From positions 2,624,789-2,688,788 of the forward strand of contig NZ_CM001776.1 of NCBI RefSeq assembly GCF_000332275.1: a DNA stretch of 64,000 nt. The letters run 5' to 3'. A program made the position numbers and the translations under genes. This document shows positions 28,455 through 36,510 of the stretch, piece after piece (positions within the stretch are counted from its first letter, which is position 1; each line of letters opens with the position of its first letter). The notes under the pieces were generated by a model that had not been told where the DNA came from, did not search any database, and saw nothing but the letters and a program-made list of their open reading frames with translations. The stretch is from Synechococcus sp. PCC 7336. Lineage in GTDB: Bacteria; Cyanobacteriota; Cyanobacteriia; Thermostichales; PCC-7336.

Positions 28455-30227
28455 TTAATTAATCTGAACGAGGGAGCCCTTGAGAACGGCGATCGCACTA
28501 GTGGACACTTCTGCACCGCCGCTACCTTCCGCCTTAAATTGGGCATTGGCTTTGGCGCTTACATTCAGGCCCTCTAGGGTGAGGTCTTGACTGGCCTTGA
28601 GGGCGATCGCCCCCGAAGCCTCGAAGCAAATATCCTTGGGGCTGCTCATGGTAATGCCGCTATCGCCAGTGACGATCGTGTTGCCGTTTTGGTCTTCTAG
28701 GGTGATGCCCTTGTCTTCATCGGAGATGGTGATTTTGTTGCCGCTGGGGGTTTCGATCGTGATGACTTGGGTGTCGTCGTTAAAGGTCAGCTTCATCTCA
28801 GATCGCGTGAAGATTCCCTTCTCGTGGTTGTCGTCGCTGGCCTGAACAGGAGCAGGTTTGGCACTACTGTTGAGCATCCCCAAAACGATCGGATCGCGGG
28901 GGTCGTCGTTGAGGAACCCCAAGACCACCTCATCGCCAATCTCGGGGCGGAAAAACGAGCCGCGATTGGCCCCCGCATCCAGCGTCGCCACCCGCGCCCA
29001 AATCCCCTCAGCCTCGTTGTCCAAGGTGGGAATTTTGACCAACACGCGATCCTCGCCATTGGGGTCATCCTGCAACTGCACCACCACCCCAATCTGTAGA
29101 CCGTTCACCCCCGGCAGCAGTCCCGCCGCCGGTTGTGCCAGCAGGTGCGGCTCTCGATAAAACCACTGGGGCGAGCAGCCCAACTGCAGGTGAGTGATCC
29201 AGGTGCCGCCATTCAGCTCGTGACGCACGCCAGAAACATAGGCCAACCCGTTAAAGCGACCCCCCATCCCCTCCAACTGCACCAGCGCATCCGGCTTAGC
29301 ATCGGGATACCCCCGCGTAGTCACGCGCCCCTGAATCTTGGCCAGCCGACTTTTGAGCAATTGAGCATCTGCCCAAGCCTGTAGCTCCGGTTGGTCCACA
29401 AAGCCGCTGTGACGCAGTTCCAAGGTTTCGGGGGCTGCAACTGCCGCCAAATCCGAGCCGGAGAGATTGCCCTGAGCATTCACCGAGGGCTCGGCTCCCT
29501 CAGCTTCCAGTAGCGCCCCATCGGTGTAACTCCAGGCGGTGGCTTTGACTGCCCCCAACTGCGAGCGGGCGTCCATCTCCGCTTCAAACTCCAGCAAATT
29601 GGCCCCGTAGGTGAGGGTAATGAGGGGATCGCCGCTGGTGGCAGGAGCTTTGACCTTCGCCGTACCATCTTCCAGCAGCACGATCTGGCCGTTCATCTCG
29701 GCCCGCGACAGCACGAAATCCCAGTCGGTGGCATAGAATTGGACGATTTCGGCATGGGTGGCTGCTGTGGCTTCCACGTCAGCAGACAGGTCGCTGTAGC
29801 TCCCGATAATCTCTTCGATCGCCTCGCTGTCGGTTCCCTCGACAAAATAGCGATTGTGCCGCCCGACGGTCATCTGGGTCGCCACATCCTGACAGGTGAG
29901 CCTCAACACCGAGTCACCATTGGCCCCCACCTTGAGGGCGTGCTTGACGATAATGCCTTTGAAAATGCTGCGATCGTTGCTATCGAACCCCACAGCAATT
30001 TCTAGCTCTTTGCCAGGAATCAAATCCGGTCCATCGCTAGCAGCAAAGCCCTCCTCCGAGGCATCCCCATCCCGCAACACCACCCGAGCCATCGGAATGC
30101 GGTTGACTTCGCGGGTAACAGACAACGAGATCGAGTCGTATTGGTTGGTGATGTCTGTACCGTCAGACAGCAGCTTGAAGGTGACGACGTCGTAGGTAGA
30201 CTCTTGAGGGATGGTGCGATCGCTCAT
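28455..30227 (-). CDS. VgrG-like spike/hub protein
   Basis: A 590-residue fused hub and spike. The first 350 residues fit the gp27-like hub domain (NRIPMARVVLRDGDASEEGF, FKGIIVKHALKVGANGDSVL, then GRHNRYFVEGTDSEAIEEII). Residues about 375-455 form the gp5-like OB fold (GVVVQLQDDPNGEDRVLVKI, FFRPEIGDEVVLGFLNDDP, IVLGMLNSS). The end is a beta-helical spike rich in D/N-G turns (GNKITISDEDKGITLEDQNG). No extra effector domain follows. It overlaps the LysM gene by 4 bp and is followed by PAAR, so hub, spike and tip are co-translated. Confidence 0.93.
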   Translation of the reverse strand: MSDRTIPQESTYDVVTFKLLSDGTDITNQYDSISLSVTREVNRIPMARVVLRDGDASEEGFAASDGPDLIPGKELEIAVGFDSNDRSIFKGIIVKHALKVGANGDSVLRLTCQDVATQMTVGRHNRYFVEGTDSEAIEEIIGSYSDLSADVEATAATHAEIVQFYATDWDFVLSRAEMNGQIVLLEDGTAKVKAPATSGDPLITLTYGANLLEFEAEMDARSQLGAVKATAWSYTDGALLEAEGAEPSVNAQGNLSGSDLAAVAAPETLELRHSGFVDQPELQAWADAQLLKSRLAKIQGRVTTRGYPDAKPDALVQLEGMGGRFNGLAYVSGVRHELNGGTWITHLQLGCSPQWFYREPHLLAQPAAGLLPGVNGLQIGVVVQLQDDPNGEDRVLVKIPTLDNEAEGIWARVATLDAGANRGSFFRPEIGDEVVLGFLNDDPRDPIVLGMLNSSAKPAPVQASDDNHEKGIFTRSEMKLTFNDDTQVITIETPSGNKITISDEDKGITLEDQNGNTIVTGDSGITMSSPKDICFEASGAIALKASQDLTLEGLNVSAKANAQFKAEGSGGAEVSTSAIAVLKGSLVQIN

Positions 30228-30940
30228 AGCTCTGTCTTCTCAGTGGGAGGAAATCTCAAATCGGTATTGGTACCCAAGCGGCGGAAGTTAACCAGCCCGT
30301 TAACCTTGGCCACCTGTAGGTAGTAATCGGCATCGCCGTAGATGCGGTGGGACATGAGCGGTAATTTGTCGCCAGCCGCAACCGTGCGCTGGTGAGTCAC
30401 ATCGGGCGATTGTTTGCCCTGTTCGTTCAGGCGACGCACCTGTTCGATGTAGTTCAGAAAGGTAGCACTCAATTTCACCCGTAGCGGTTTTCCATCGGGG
30501 GCAAACAGGGTGTAGTTGATTTGTAAATCTTTGAGGATACAATCAAAGCCATTTTGGCCTCCTCCCCCAAAGGAGAAATTGCCCCACAACAGCCGCAAAA
30601 AATTGGGCTTGTGGGTGGCCTCGTTCATGCTGTAGACAATGCTTAAAAAAGACTGCAATTGGGCGATCGCATCCTTGTGAAAGGTATCCCCTCCCTGTTT
30701 CACCGGCACGACACCCGTACCGTCAAAGGTGAAATTCAGCTTCAGCTCTTCCGGTTTTGTGAATTTAAATTTGGGGTCGCTCCCCTGCGAGCCAGTTGCC
30801 TGCTTTTCATCATATTCAATCTTAAAAGACTGAGAGAATCGATCGGGGTTGATCGGCAAATCAAATTCCCCGAGCTTATCCGAGTACTTCTTATCCTTAA
30901 AAGCAATAATTTTAACTTTAGTCAGTTCACCAGTATCCAT
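30224..30940 (-). CDS. LysM-domain baseplate hub adaptor (Afp7/gp53-like)
   Basis: A 238-residue protein. The N-terminal 170 residues (AFKDKKYSDKLGEFDLPINPDRF, then FTFDGTGVVPVK and FLRLLWGNFSFGG) match the conserved CIS protein that precedes the spike. Residues about 185-232 form a LysM-type module (AGDKLPLMSHRIYGDADYYL, then NFRRLGTNTDLRFPP). In the family this protein connects hub and inner tube or wedge. It starts three bases after the stop of the 52-residue gene and overlaps the spike gene by 4 bp. Confidence 0.88.
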   Translation of the reverse strand: MDTGELTKVKIIAFKDKKYSDKLGEFDLPINPDRFSQSFKIEYDEKQATGSQGSDPKFKFTKPEELKLNFTFDGTGVVPVKQGGDTFHKDAIAQLQSFLSIVYSMNEATHKPNFLRLLWGNFSFGGGGQNGFDCILKDLQINYTLFAPDGKPLRVKLSATFLNYIEQVRRLNEQGKQSPDVTHQRTVAAGDKLPLMSHRIYGDADYYLQVAKVNGLVNFRRLGTNTDLRFPPTEKTEL

Positions 30941-30943
30941 GAG

Positions 30944-31102
30944 TTATCGCTCCGCCTTGTCTTTTAAGATCGAGAGCACCTGCTCCACACATTCCGCCAC
31001 GATTTCCTCTTTTCCCCCCTCACCTCCAGAACCGGAGGCTTGCTCTCCACCCCCTTCACTCAAAGAGGTTTTAATCACCAGTTCTCGAATGACAATTGAC
31101 AT
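30944..31102 (-). CDS. 52-residue DUF5908-type CIS protein
   Basis: A small frame from ATG 31102 to TAA 30944. The product begins MSIVIRELVIKTSLSE, continues with a Gly/Ser/Glu-rich linker and ends in a helix EEIVAECVEQVLSILKDKAER. The I-x-I-R-E-L-V-I-K-T start followed by a short C-terminal helix is the pattern of the DUF5908 family found between tube and LysM genes of eCIS clusters. It sits exactly there, with three bases to the LysM gene ATG. Its structural role is not established from sequence; it is easy to miss because of length. Confidence 0.85.
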   Translation of the reverse strand: MSIVIRELVIKTSLSEGGGEQASGSGGEGGKEEIVAECVEQVLSILKDKAER

Positions 31103-31188
31103 GATTAGCATCCAAAGGGGGCAGCAATTCGATGAGAGGTTGAGAGCGAAGGTGCGATCGCGAGATTCCAGCTCGATTCATCATATTT

Positions 31189-31650
31189 TCATTGCTTAAA
31201 ATATTGATAATTAAGTTCTAACGTTTCGATTACGAGAGAGCTTTGCTCGGCATTAAATTCAGACACAGACCATTTTTTAGGCCACGCGCCAATCACCTTC
31301 CAGGTCACTAAAGGCTCGACCTGCCTATTCTGAGCATTGGGATCGGGTGGATTTTGGTGCAGTAGCTGCACTTGCAAATCGAGTGGCTGAATGTCGAAAT
31401 TGAGAATCGCGTCAGAGGCCCAAGCAATCAGCTTCGAATCTTTGATTAAGCCGCGCTTTAGCACTAGGGGACTGTACTTAGTCCGCACGGGCAGAATGTG
31501 CTCAAAACGATTCTCTCCTCCCTCTTTCAGGGTTTCGGTCTGCATATCGACACTCAAACCCGTGACACTCTGAAAGCTAGTGTCAGCATTTAGGCCCCCT
31601 CCTCGAAAACTAACCGAGAAAAAGAAACTGAGCGCGGGAGGTCCATCCAT
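31189..31650 (-). CDS. CIS inner tube protein (second paralogue)
   Basis: A 153-residue protein. The frame is open up to a TTG at 31716, but ATG 31650 has AGAGG five bases upstream and yields the family-typical start (MDGPPALSFFFSVSFRG). Conserved gp19-like tube features follow: SFQSVTGLSVDMQTET, a GGENRFEHILPVRTKYSPLV segment, VLKRGLI and a final VTWKVIGAWPKKWS then VIETLELNYQYF. This divergent tube paralogue generally sits between the main tube and the hub. It lies 140 bp after the first tube gene. Confidence 0.9.
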   Translation of the reverse strand: MDGPPALSFFFSVSFRGGGLNADTSFQSVTGLSVDMQTETLKEGGENRFEHILPVRTKYSPLVLKRGLIKDSKLIAWASDAILNFDIQPLDLQVQLLHQNPPDPNAQNRQVEPLVTWKVIGAWPKKWSVSEFNAEQSSLVIETLELNYQYFKQ

Positions 31651-31790
31651 GATTACCTCTATTGAAACTGGCGAATGGCGATCGCCATCCAGCTTGAACT
31701 CAAAAAGCTTACTCAAGGTACGGAAAACCTAAATAATTGGGCGATCGAATTTAGATTTTCCGTCAGACCACAACTCCAGCCCTGCAAACT

Positions 31791-32222
31791 CTATTCGTTC
31801 TGAATGGTCAGCCCTTCATGAACCAGTTCGACCGACTCGATCGCCGTTTCGTTACCATCCCCTTTTAGATCAGTAGATTGCACTTTAGTCGGCCAAGCAT
31901 TTTTAACCTTCCAGACCACAATCGGCTCGTGGTTTTCATTCAGCAAACTAATCGTGAGATCGCGCCGCTCGATGGTATTGAGCGCCACCGTATTCCACCA
32001 ATTGTAGAAATCGTTATCCCCTTGAAACGTGCCCCGCTTCATGGTGATATTGCTAAACTTCTGCATACCGGGATAGCGCAGTTTGTTGTACTCTTTCGAG
32101 TCACCCGCCCGATACTCAATCATCTCCGTTTCAACATCTAAGCCAGAGACTTCGGTGAAGCCCAAGCGAGCCCCACCCCACTGCACGTCAAAATGAAACT
32201 TAGGTAAGGGATATTCAGCCAT
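31791..32222 (-). CDS. CIS inner tube protein (main)
   Basis: A 143-residue tube protein of the T4 gp19/Hcp-like fold: YPLPKFHFDVQWGG, FTEVSGLDVETEMIEYRAG, RYPGMQKFSNITMKRGTF, then WKVKNAWPTKVQSTDLKG and a terminal beta strand ESVELVHEGLTI. Stacked hexamers of this protein make the tube through which cargo is carried. The ATG at 32222 is the only good start. Gaps of 117 bp before and 140 bp after are larger than elsewhere in the operon and may contain processing or translational signals that tune the high expression needed for tube. Confidence 0.95.
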   Translation of the reverse strand: MAEYPLPKFHFDVQWGGARLGFTEVSGLDVETEMIEYRAGDSKEYNKLRYPGMQKFSNITMKRGTFQGDNDFYNWWNTVALNTIERRDLTISLLNENHEPIVVWKVKNAWPTKVQSTDLKGDGNETAIESVELVHEGLTIQNE

Positions 32223-32339
32223 GATGAATCAATCCAAAATCGTGTGTTGAATGGGTTGAGGTGGCGAATTGAAACTCGCTTGGGCGGTCAATTTACCACC
32301 ACCAAACATCGAAAACCCAACCGATATCGTAAGAGCCGG

Positions 32340-33791
32340 TTAAGCTTCCTGCATCTTGTGAGAAAACTTCAGGATGATGAATTCTGCCGGACGAACGACC
32401 GCCATGCCAATTTCAACAATCATGCGCCCTTCAAGAATATCCAGCGCCGTCATGGTTTCGTTCAGACCCACCTTGACGTAAAAGGCTTGCTCCGGTTTCG
32501 CTCCCGCCAGCGCCCCCGCCCGCCATTGCAAGACCAAAAAGTTCTCGATCGTGGCCCGCACCTTCGTCCAAGTGTTGGCATCGTTGGGCTCGAAAACAAA
32601 TTGTTCGGTGGCCTTTTTGATCGACTCTTCCGCCATATTGAAGAAGCGCCGCACGGGAATGTAGCGCCATTCGTTGTCATTCCCCGCTAAGGTGCGCGCC
32701 CCCCACACCAACGTCCCTTTGCCCGTGAAGGAGCGAATCGCATTGATGGACTTGCCCGTGGTATGAACATTGAGGTCATCTTGAATGGCGTTGGTGATTT
32801 TCACGGTCGGACCAATCACCGATGTCAAGCTCACATTGGCAGGCGCTTTAAACACACCACGACTGTTGTCCACCGCTGCGTAAACCCCCACCACCAACGG
32901 TGCCGCAGGCAACACAATCGGAATTCGTTCCACCGCACTCTTCACCAAGGGATATAACTCTCCATCCGTGGTCGCGGGAGTGGTCGTAGGATTAATCAGA
33001 TCCATCGTGGTCGTTGTGGCATCCGGCAGCGTCACACTGACATCGGTCTCAGCGTAGAGATAGTTAAAAATCGTCTCCAAACGCGGGCCGTATGTCGCCC
33101 CATACTTGAGTTCGTTCACCCCAATCCCATTACTGCGGAACGCTGATACCGCCTCGGTGAGCGAGTTGCTGGGGGGATCGAGCAAGGTATCCATCACCAC
33201 AAATCGATCCTGTAGCGTCGCACATTGAGCCAAGGCAGCATCGTACAAGGCGGCAAAATCGCTGTATGCAGCTGGCACTGTGATGTCTGGGCCGAGCAAG
33301 TCTAAGGATTCAGGGAAAACAATCAGAGTAACTTCGTCTTCCTCGGCGATCTTGGCCAAACCTGCGGTTAGCGCTTCAACTGTCACCGTTCCCGCCGCAA
33401 CCATCGGGCCGACGGAAACGATGTAGCAGGGACCGCCGCCATTGGCAAAAAATGCCTGCATGGCATAGTACATGTTGTGGGGTGACGGAGTGGCGATCGC
33501 CGCATTCGCCTCCGTATCCGTCACCGTCACGTCGATGGTCGTTTCGTTCAGTGCCGTCCCAAAATACTGTTCGTACTCCAGTAGAGACGTAATCCGCAGG
33601 CACAGAATTTGCACAATCGTCGCAGTCGGATCGGTAGGGTCTGGAATGGCGTGAAAGTCTGTGCCCCTATACACGGCCTGCTGGGTATAACCAATAAAGG
33701 CAGGGATGGCAGTTTCAACCTGTGCAATAGAAGGGGGGAATTTAGAGATTTCCTGGATAAAGACCCCAGGAGTTTTAAACGTGCTCGGCAT
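32340..33791 (-). CDS. Contractile tail sheath protein
   Basis: A 483-residue sheath subunit. The N terminus TFKTPGVFIQEISKFPPSIA with VETAIPAFIGYTQ is diagnostic, as are the central GGGPCYIVSVG segment and the C terminus (GKGTLVWGARTLAGNDNEWRY, IPVRRFFNMAEESIKKATEQFVFEPND, then LDILEGRMIVEIGMAVVRPAEFI). These are the handshake and core domains that drive contraction. Only one sheath gene is present, whereas some eCIS carry two or three. It starts 45 bp after the unknown 401-residue gene. Confidence 0.97.
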   Translation of the reverse strand: MPSTFKTPGVFIQEISKFPPSIAQVETAIPAFIGYTQQAVYRGTDFHAIPDPTDPTATIVQILCLRITSLLEYEQYFGTALNETTIDVTVTDTEANAAIATPSPHNMYYAMQAFFANGGGPCYIVSVGPMVAAGTVTVEALTAGLAKIAEEDEVTLIVFPESLDLLGPDITVPAAYSDFAALYDAALAQCATLQDRFVVMDTLLDPPSNSLTEAVSAFRSNGIGVNELKYGATYGPRLETIFNYLYAETDVSVTLPDATTTTMDLINPTTTPATTDGELYPLVKSAVERIPIVLPAAPLVVGVYAAVDNSRGVFKAPANVSLTSVIGPTVKITNAIQDDLNVHTTGKSINAIRSFTGKGTLVWGARTLAGNDNEWRYIPVRRFFNMAEESIKKATEQFVFEPNDANTWTKVRATIENFLVLQWRAGALAGAKPEQAFYVKVGLNETMTALDILEGRMIVEIGMAVVRPAEFIILKFSHKMQEA

Positions 33792-33836
33792 GATGAGTTA
33801 CCTAGGTGGTTGAGAATCTCGATCTGCAAACGGGAT

Positions 33837-35042
33837 TCACAAATGAACGTCTGAAAAGATAGTGTCGAGATGCCGGTTGGCATCTAACTCTGGAACGATC
33901 GCCGCCACGCTGGGGGCGGGCAGTAAGGCATCGTTACCGTCGCTCAGCAAGGTATCCGGTTGCAGGCGCAGCCCGCGAGGGCGAATGGTGGCATAGGAGA
34001 TATCAATGTCAATCTCCTCAAACTCGGGGGGTAGCGACTGGAAGCCGTGGGGCTGTTCGTAGCGATAGTGCCAGCGGGTGGCCCGGTTTTTAAAACGAAT
34101 GACATAGGTTTTGGGTTGAATCAGGGTTTGTGTGCCACTGGCTTGCAGCAGCTCGAACGCCGCTGGCACCAATGGGGAATTGAGCACCACTTCAACAAGG
34201 GCAAAGGGATTGGGGGCACTCAGCGGATCGAACAGGATGAACTCGTCATCGAGGACACCGTCCAGCAACAGACGATAGCGACCGGGAACCTGACCGGTAA
34301 AGTTGAGGCTAACGGCGATTGCCTCTCCCGCCACATGACTGTCCGGCACCTCTACGCGATGGGCAAAAGTCTGCTGCCCAGTGGCATCCTGCAAGCCAAA
34401 TTCAAAACTGTCGCCAGGGTTAGCAGCGGGGATGGGGCGGGAGTAAAACACCCCCTGTCGAGACATTAGATCGAGAGCCGTGGCATATTGGCTGGGATTG
34501 GCGAGGGTCTCCCACAGCGCGGCATCGGGGCTGGCGGCTGCCGTTGCCTGGTAACGAATTGCCTCTAAAGTATTGCCGCCACTAACCACCAAATCCCCAA
34601 ACTCGTACTCCGTTCCTGGGGTATAGGCAGGCAGGGGCTGAGTCAAAAACAAGGCATCTCCAGCATTGCCCGACAGATTGGAGAAGTAATAGCTCTGCCC
34701 GCTGCCCGGATTGAGGGACAAGCTGGTGAAATTGGCGAAATGGCGATCGCGAGCCACCAGCCAAAAGCTGAGGCGGCGGGGCGTATTCACCGCCACTTGG
34801 GTGGCAAATTGGTCGGGGGCCACTTCATTTACGCGGGCAAACAGCGATCCTCCGCGAGAGCGCGGTCGAAAGATCCAACGCAACTTCTTAAGCTGTTGCA
34901 CACAGTCGGCGGTCGGCAACAGCGCCAGCGTGGTCGAAATGTCGTAATCGTCGAACGATAAATCCGCCAAGGCTGGCTGACCTAAAAAATAGTCGTGCCA
35001 GAGGTCTAGATCGAGAACGCTTTTGTAGAGAAGCTTGACCAC
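33837..35042 (-). CDS. Uncharacterised CIS-locus protein, beta-rich
   Basis: A 401-residue protein I do not recognise. The frame stays open to a TTG at 35084, inside the previous gene, but the GTG at 35042 follows a perfect AGGAGG (35052-35057) with nine bases spacing and is the start. It begins VVKLLYKSVLDLDLWHDYFL, continues with SFDDYDISTTLALLPTADC and has a beta-sandwich-like body (ARVNEVAPDQFATQVAVNTP, TEYEFGDLVVSGGNTLEAI, YRLLLDGVLDDEFILFDP) ending in TRWHYRYEQP. No signal peptide, membrane segment or catalytic motif is seen. Position between the terminator and sheath genes suggests a structural or assembly role. I recall similar proteins in eCIS loci, but that is not verified. Confidence 0.6.
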   Translation of the reverse strand: MVKLLYKSVLDLDLWHDYFLGQPALADLSFDDYDISTTLALLPTADCVQQLKKLRWIFRPRSRGGSLFARVNEVAPDQFATQVAVNTPRRLSFWLVARDRHFANFTSLSLNPGSGQSYYFSNLSGNAGDALFLTQPLPAYTPGTEYEFGDLVVSGGNTLEAIRYQATAAASPDAALWETLANPSQYATALDLMSRQGVFYSRPIPAANPGDSFEFGLQDATGQQTFAHRVEVPDSHVAGEAIAVSLNFTGQVPGRYRLLLDGVLDDEFILFDPLSAPNPFALVEVVLNSPLVPAAFELLQASGTQTLIQPKTYVIRFKNRATRWHYRYEQPHGFQSLPPEFEEIDIDISYATIRPRGLRLQPDTLLSDGNDALLPAPSVAAIVPELDANRHLDTIFSDVHL

Positions 35043-35055
35043 AGCACACTGCCTC

Positions 35056-35643
35056 CTAGCTCTCGTTGATATGAATTTCGGCAATCGGCACCCCTTCCGC
35101 CTGCCGTTTTTCAGCCTCTAACGCCACCACGCGAGCTTTGTAGAGCACAAACGGCACCTGCTTCCCCCCCAAAGCTCCCCACAGGTGGTTGAGCTGCTCG
35201 AAGGTGAGGGAATACAAATCGGGATAGATACGCACGTCGCGAGAGAGATTGCCCGCGCCGGGTGTAGTGGTAAACGAGAACTCCTTCTGCCATTGAAAGA
35301 ATTCGACCACGCGAGACAGGCGCTTGAGGGCAGTGTCATAGGCTTCACTGTGAAGCACTGAGAAAAGGATAAAAAGGTTGAGACTAACCGGGGGGTTGCG
35401 GTATACCGTTTTGCCGTTCTCTTGTCGATAGTGCGGCAGATTTTTCAACGAGGTTTCTTCCTGCACATTCACTAAAGTCACGACCACCTGATTATTGAGG
35501 TTCGTATTGGTACCGCCCAGCTCTTGAGCCAGTCCAATATTGCCTAAAACAACAATACTAGAGGGTCGATCGGGAGGAGCTTCCACCTGCAAAATGTAAC
35601 TCTCTAGGGAATCTCTGATTAATTTGAGGGCATCAAAAATCAT
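35056..35643 (-). CDS. DUF4255 (Pvc16 N-like) tube/sheath terminator
   Basis: A 195-residue protein beginning MIFDALKLIRDSLESYILQV, followed by IVVLGNIG, then VVVTLVNVQEETSLKN, SLNLFILFSVLHSEAYDTAL, LSRVVEFFQWQKEF and a LTFEQLNHLWGALGGKQVPF then VLYKARVV end. These are the hallmarks of DUF4255, the cap/terminator protein of Afp/PVC-type systems. It is the first gene of the CIS transcription unit; its start is 867 bp from the nearest upstream gene. The next gene begins 13 bp downstream. Confidence 0.93.
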   Translation of the reverse strand: MIFDALKLIRDSLESYILQVEAPPDRPSSIVVLGNIGLAQELGGTNTNLNNQVVVTLVNVQEETSLKNLPHYRQENGKTVYRNPPVSLNLFILFSVLHSEAYDTALKRLSRVVEFFQWQKEFSFTTTPGAGNLSRDVRIYPDLYSLTFEQLNHLWGALGGKQVPFVLYKARVVALEAEKRQAEGVPIAEIHINES

Positions 35644-36510
35644 GAGGGTTTAACGAATAATTTTTTGTCAAAAAGACTCTGCAATCGCTGCCCGAGCGGC
35701 GATTTAGCATTAGAAACATCGCTGTATATGCCTGTACAGCAAGGACACCGGACAAGATAACAGACTTTTAGATTCAGAAAACTAAGCCTTCTCTCAATTT
35801 AAGAGATTTGTCAATACACCTGAGAGTGACTTGCTTCCGCTTGAGGCTTCTTAAAGGAAAAATTGGCCTTCCAATTGGCTAGTAAATCTCAAGAAATTAA
35901 AGCTATGCAAGATTCTGCTAACGGCAAGACAAACTTTATGTTTCTTAACAACCACTCCTTAAAACCTAGCCTTGCTTGCTATTAGCTGATTAAACAGCAT
36001 TCAAATGAGTGATATATCTATATAAAGACATAGTAAATCTGCTTGTCGTTTGTCAAGTCAAGCAAAGAATATCAATACTTGGGTAAAGAATATCAATACT
36101 TGAGTAAAGAATATTACCACTCGTTGGCGATCGCCTGCCGAAACACCGACCTGCAATACTGATAGGCAAACGCAAAGCAGGTAGGTTATCGTCAGTTGCT
36201 ATTCCCATTTGTCATGTGGGGGTTGAGTCGGGCAGTAATGTGTCTGGTCATGTTCGTCCTCGTCCCCACAATCTCCTCCCCAGATAGCGGTACTGGTTCT
36301 AACGTTTTCTGTGGTCGGAGTGTTTTTACTTATTCAGGCAAACATTTTAATGCCTCATAACTTGCATCTCTGTTATCTATAGTTCATCTTTCGTCAGAAG
36401 ATACACGTATTTACAACAAAATAATGCACTATATCTACAGAAGCTTGCAGCAAAATACTGCTATAAGGCCAGAAATACGGCTGCCACAGAATCCGTTAGA
36501 ACTAGGCGAG
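35644..36510 (-). promoter_or_regulatory. Leader region of the CIS operon, no gene seen
   Basis: An 867-bp AT-rich stretch with no convincing reading frame on either strand. It must contain the CIS operon promoter because the terminator-cap gene at its left end is the first gene transcribed away from it. I see a 21-bp tandem repeat (36064-36115), a palindromic CTGTACAG near 35733 and one HIP1 site at about 36126. I cannot name a reliable -35/-10 pair. Confidence 0.5.
36064..36115. repeat. 21-bp tandem repeat upstream of CIS operon
   Basis: AAAGAATATCAATACTTGGG plus T, then the same 21 bases with one change (GAGT for GGGT), then a partial third copy (AAAGAATATT). Units start at 36064, 36085 and 36106. 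A 21-bp period is two helical turns, so a protein bound to each unit would face the same side. Regulatory use is inferred. Confidence 0.85.

Noticed and set aside
1-35643. Prophage or type VI secretion system
   Set aside because: Tail-like genes are present, but there is no capsid, portal, terminase or integrase and no TssJ/L/M membrane complex; DUF4157, DUF4255, DUF5908 and CIS tape measure genes identify an eCIS-type locus.
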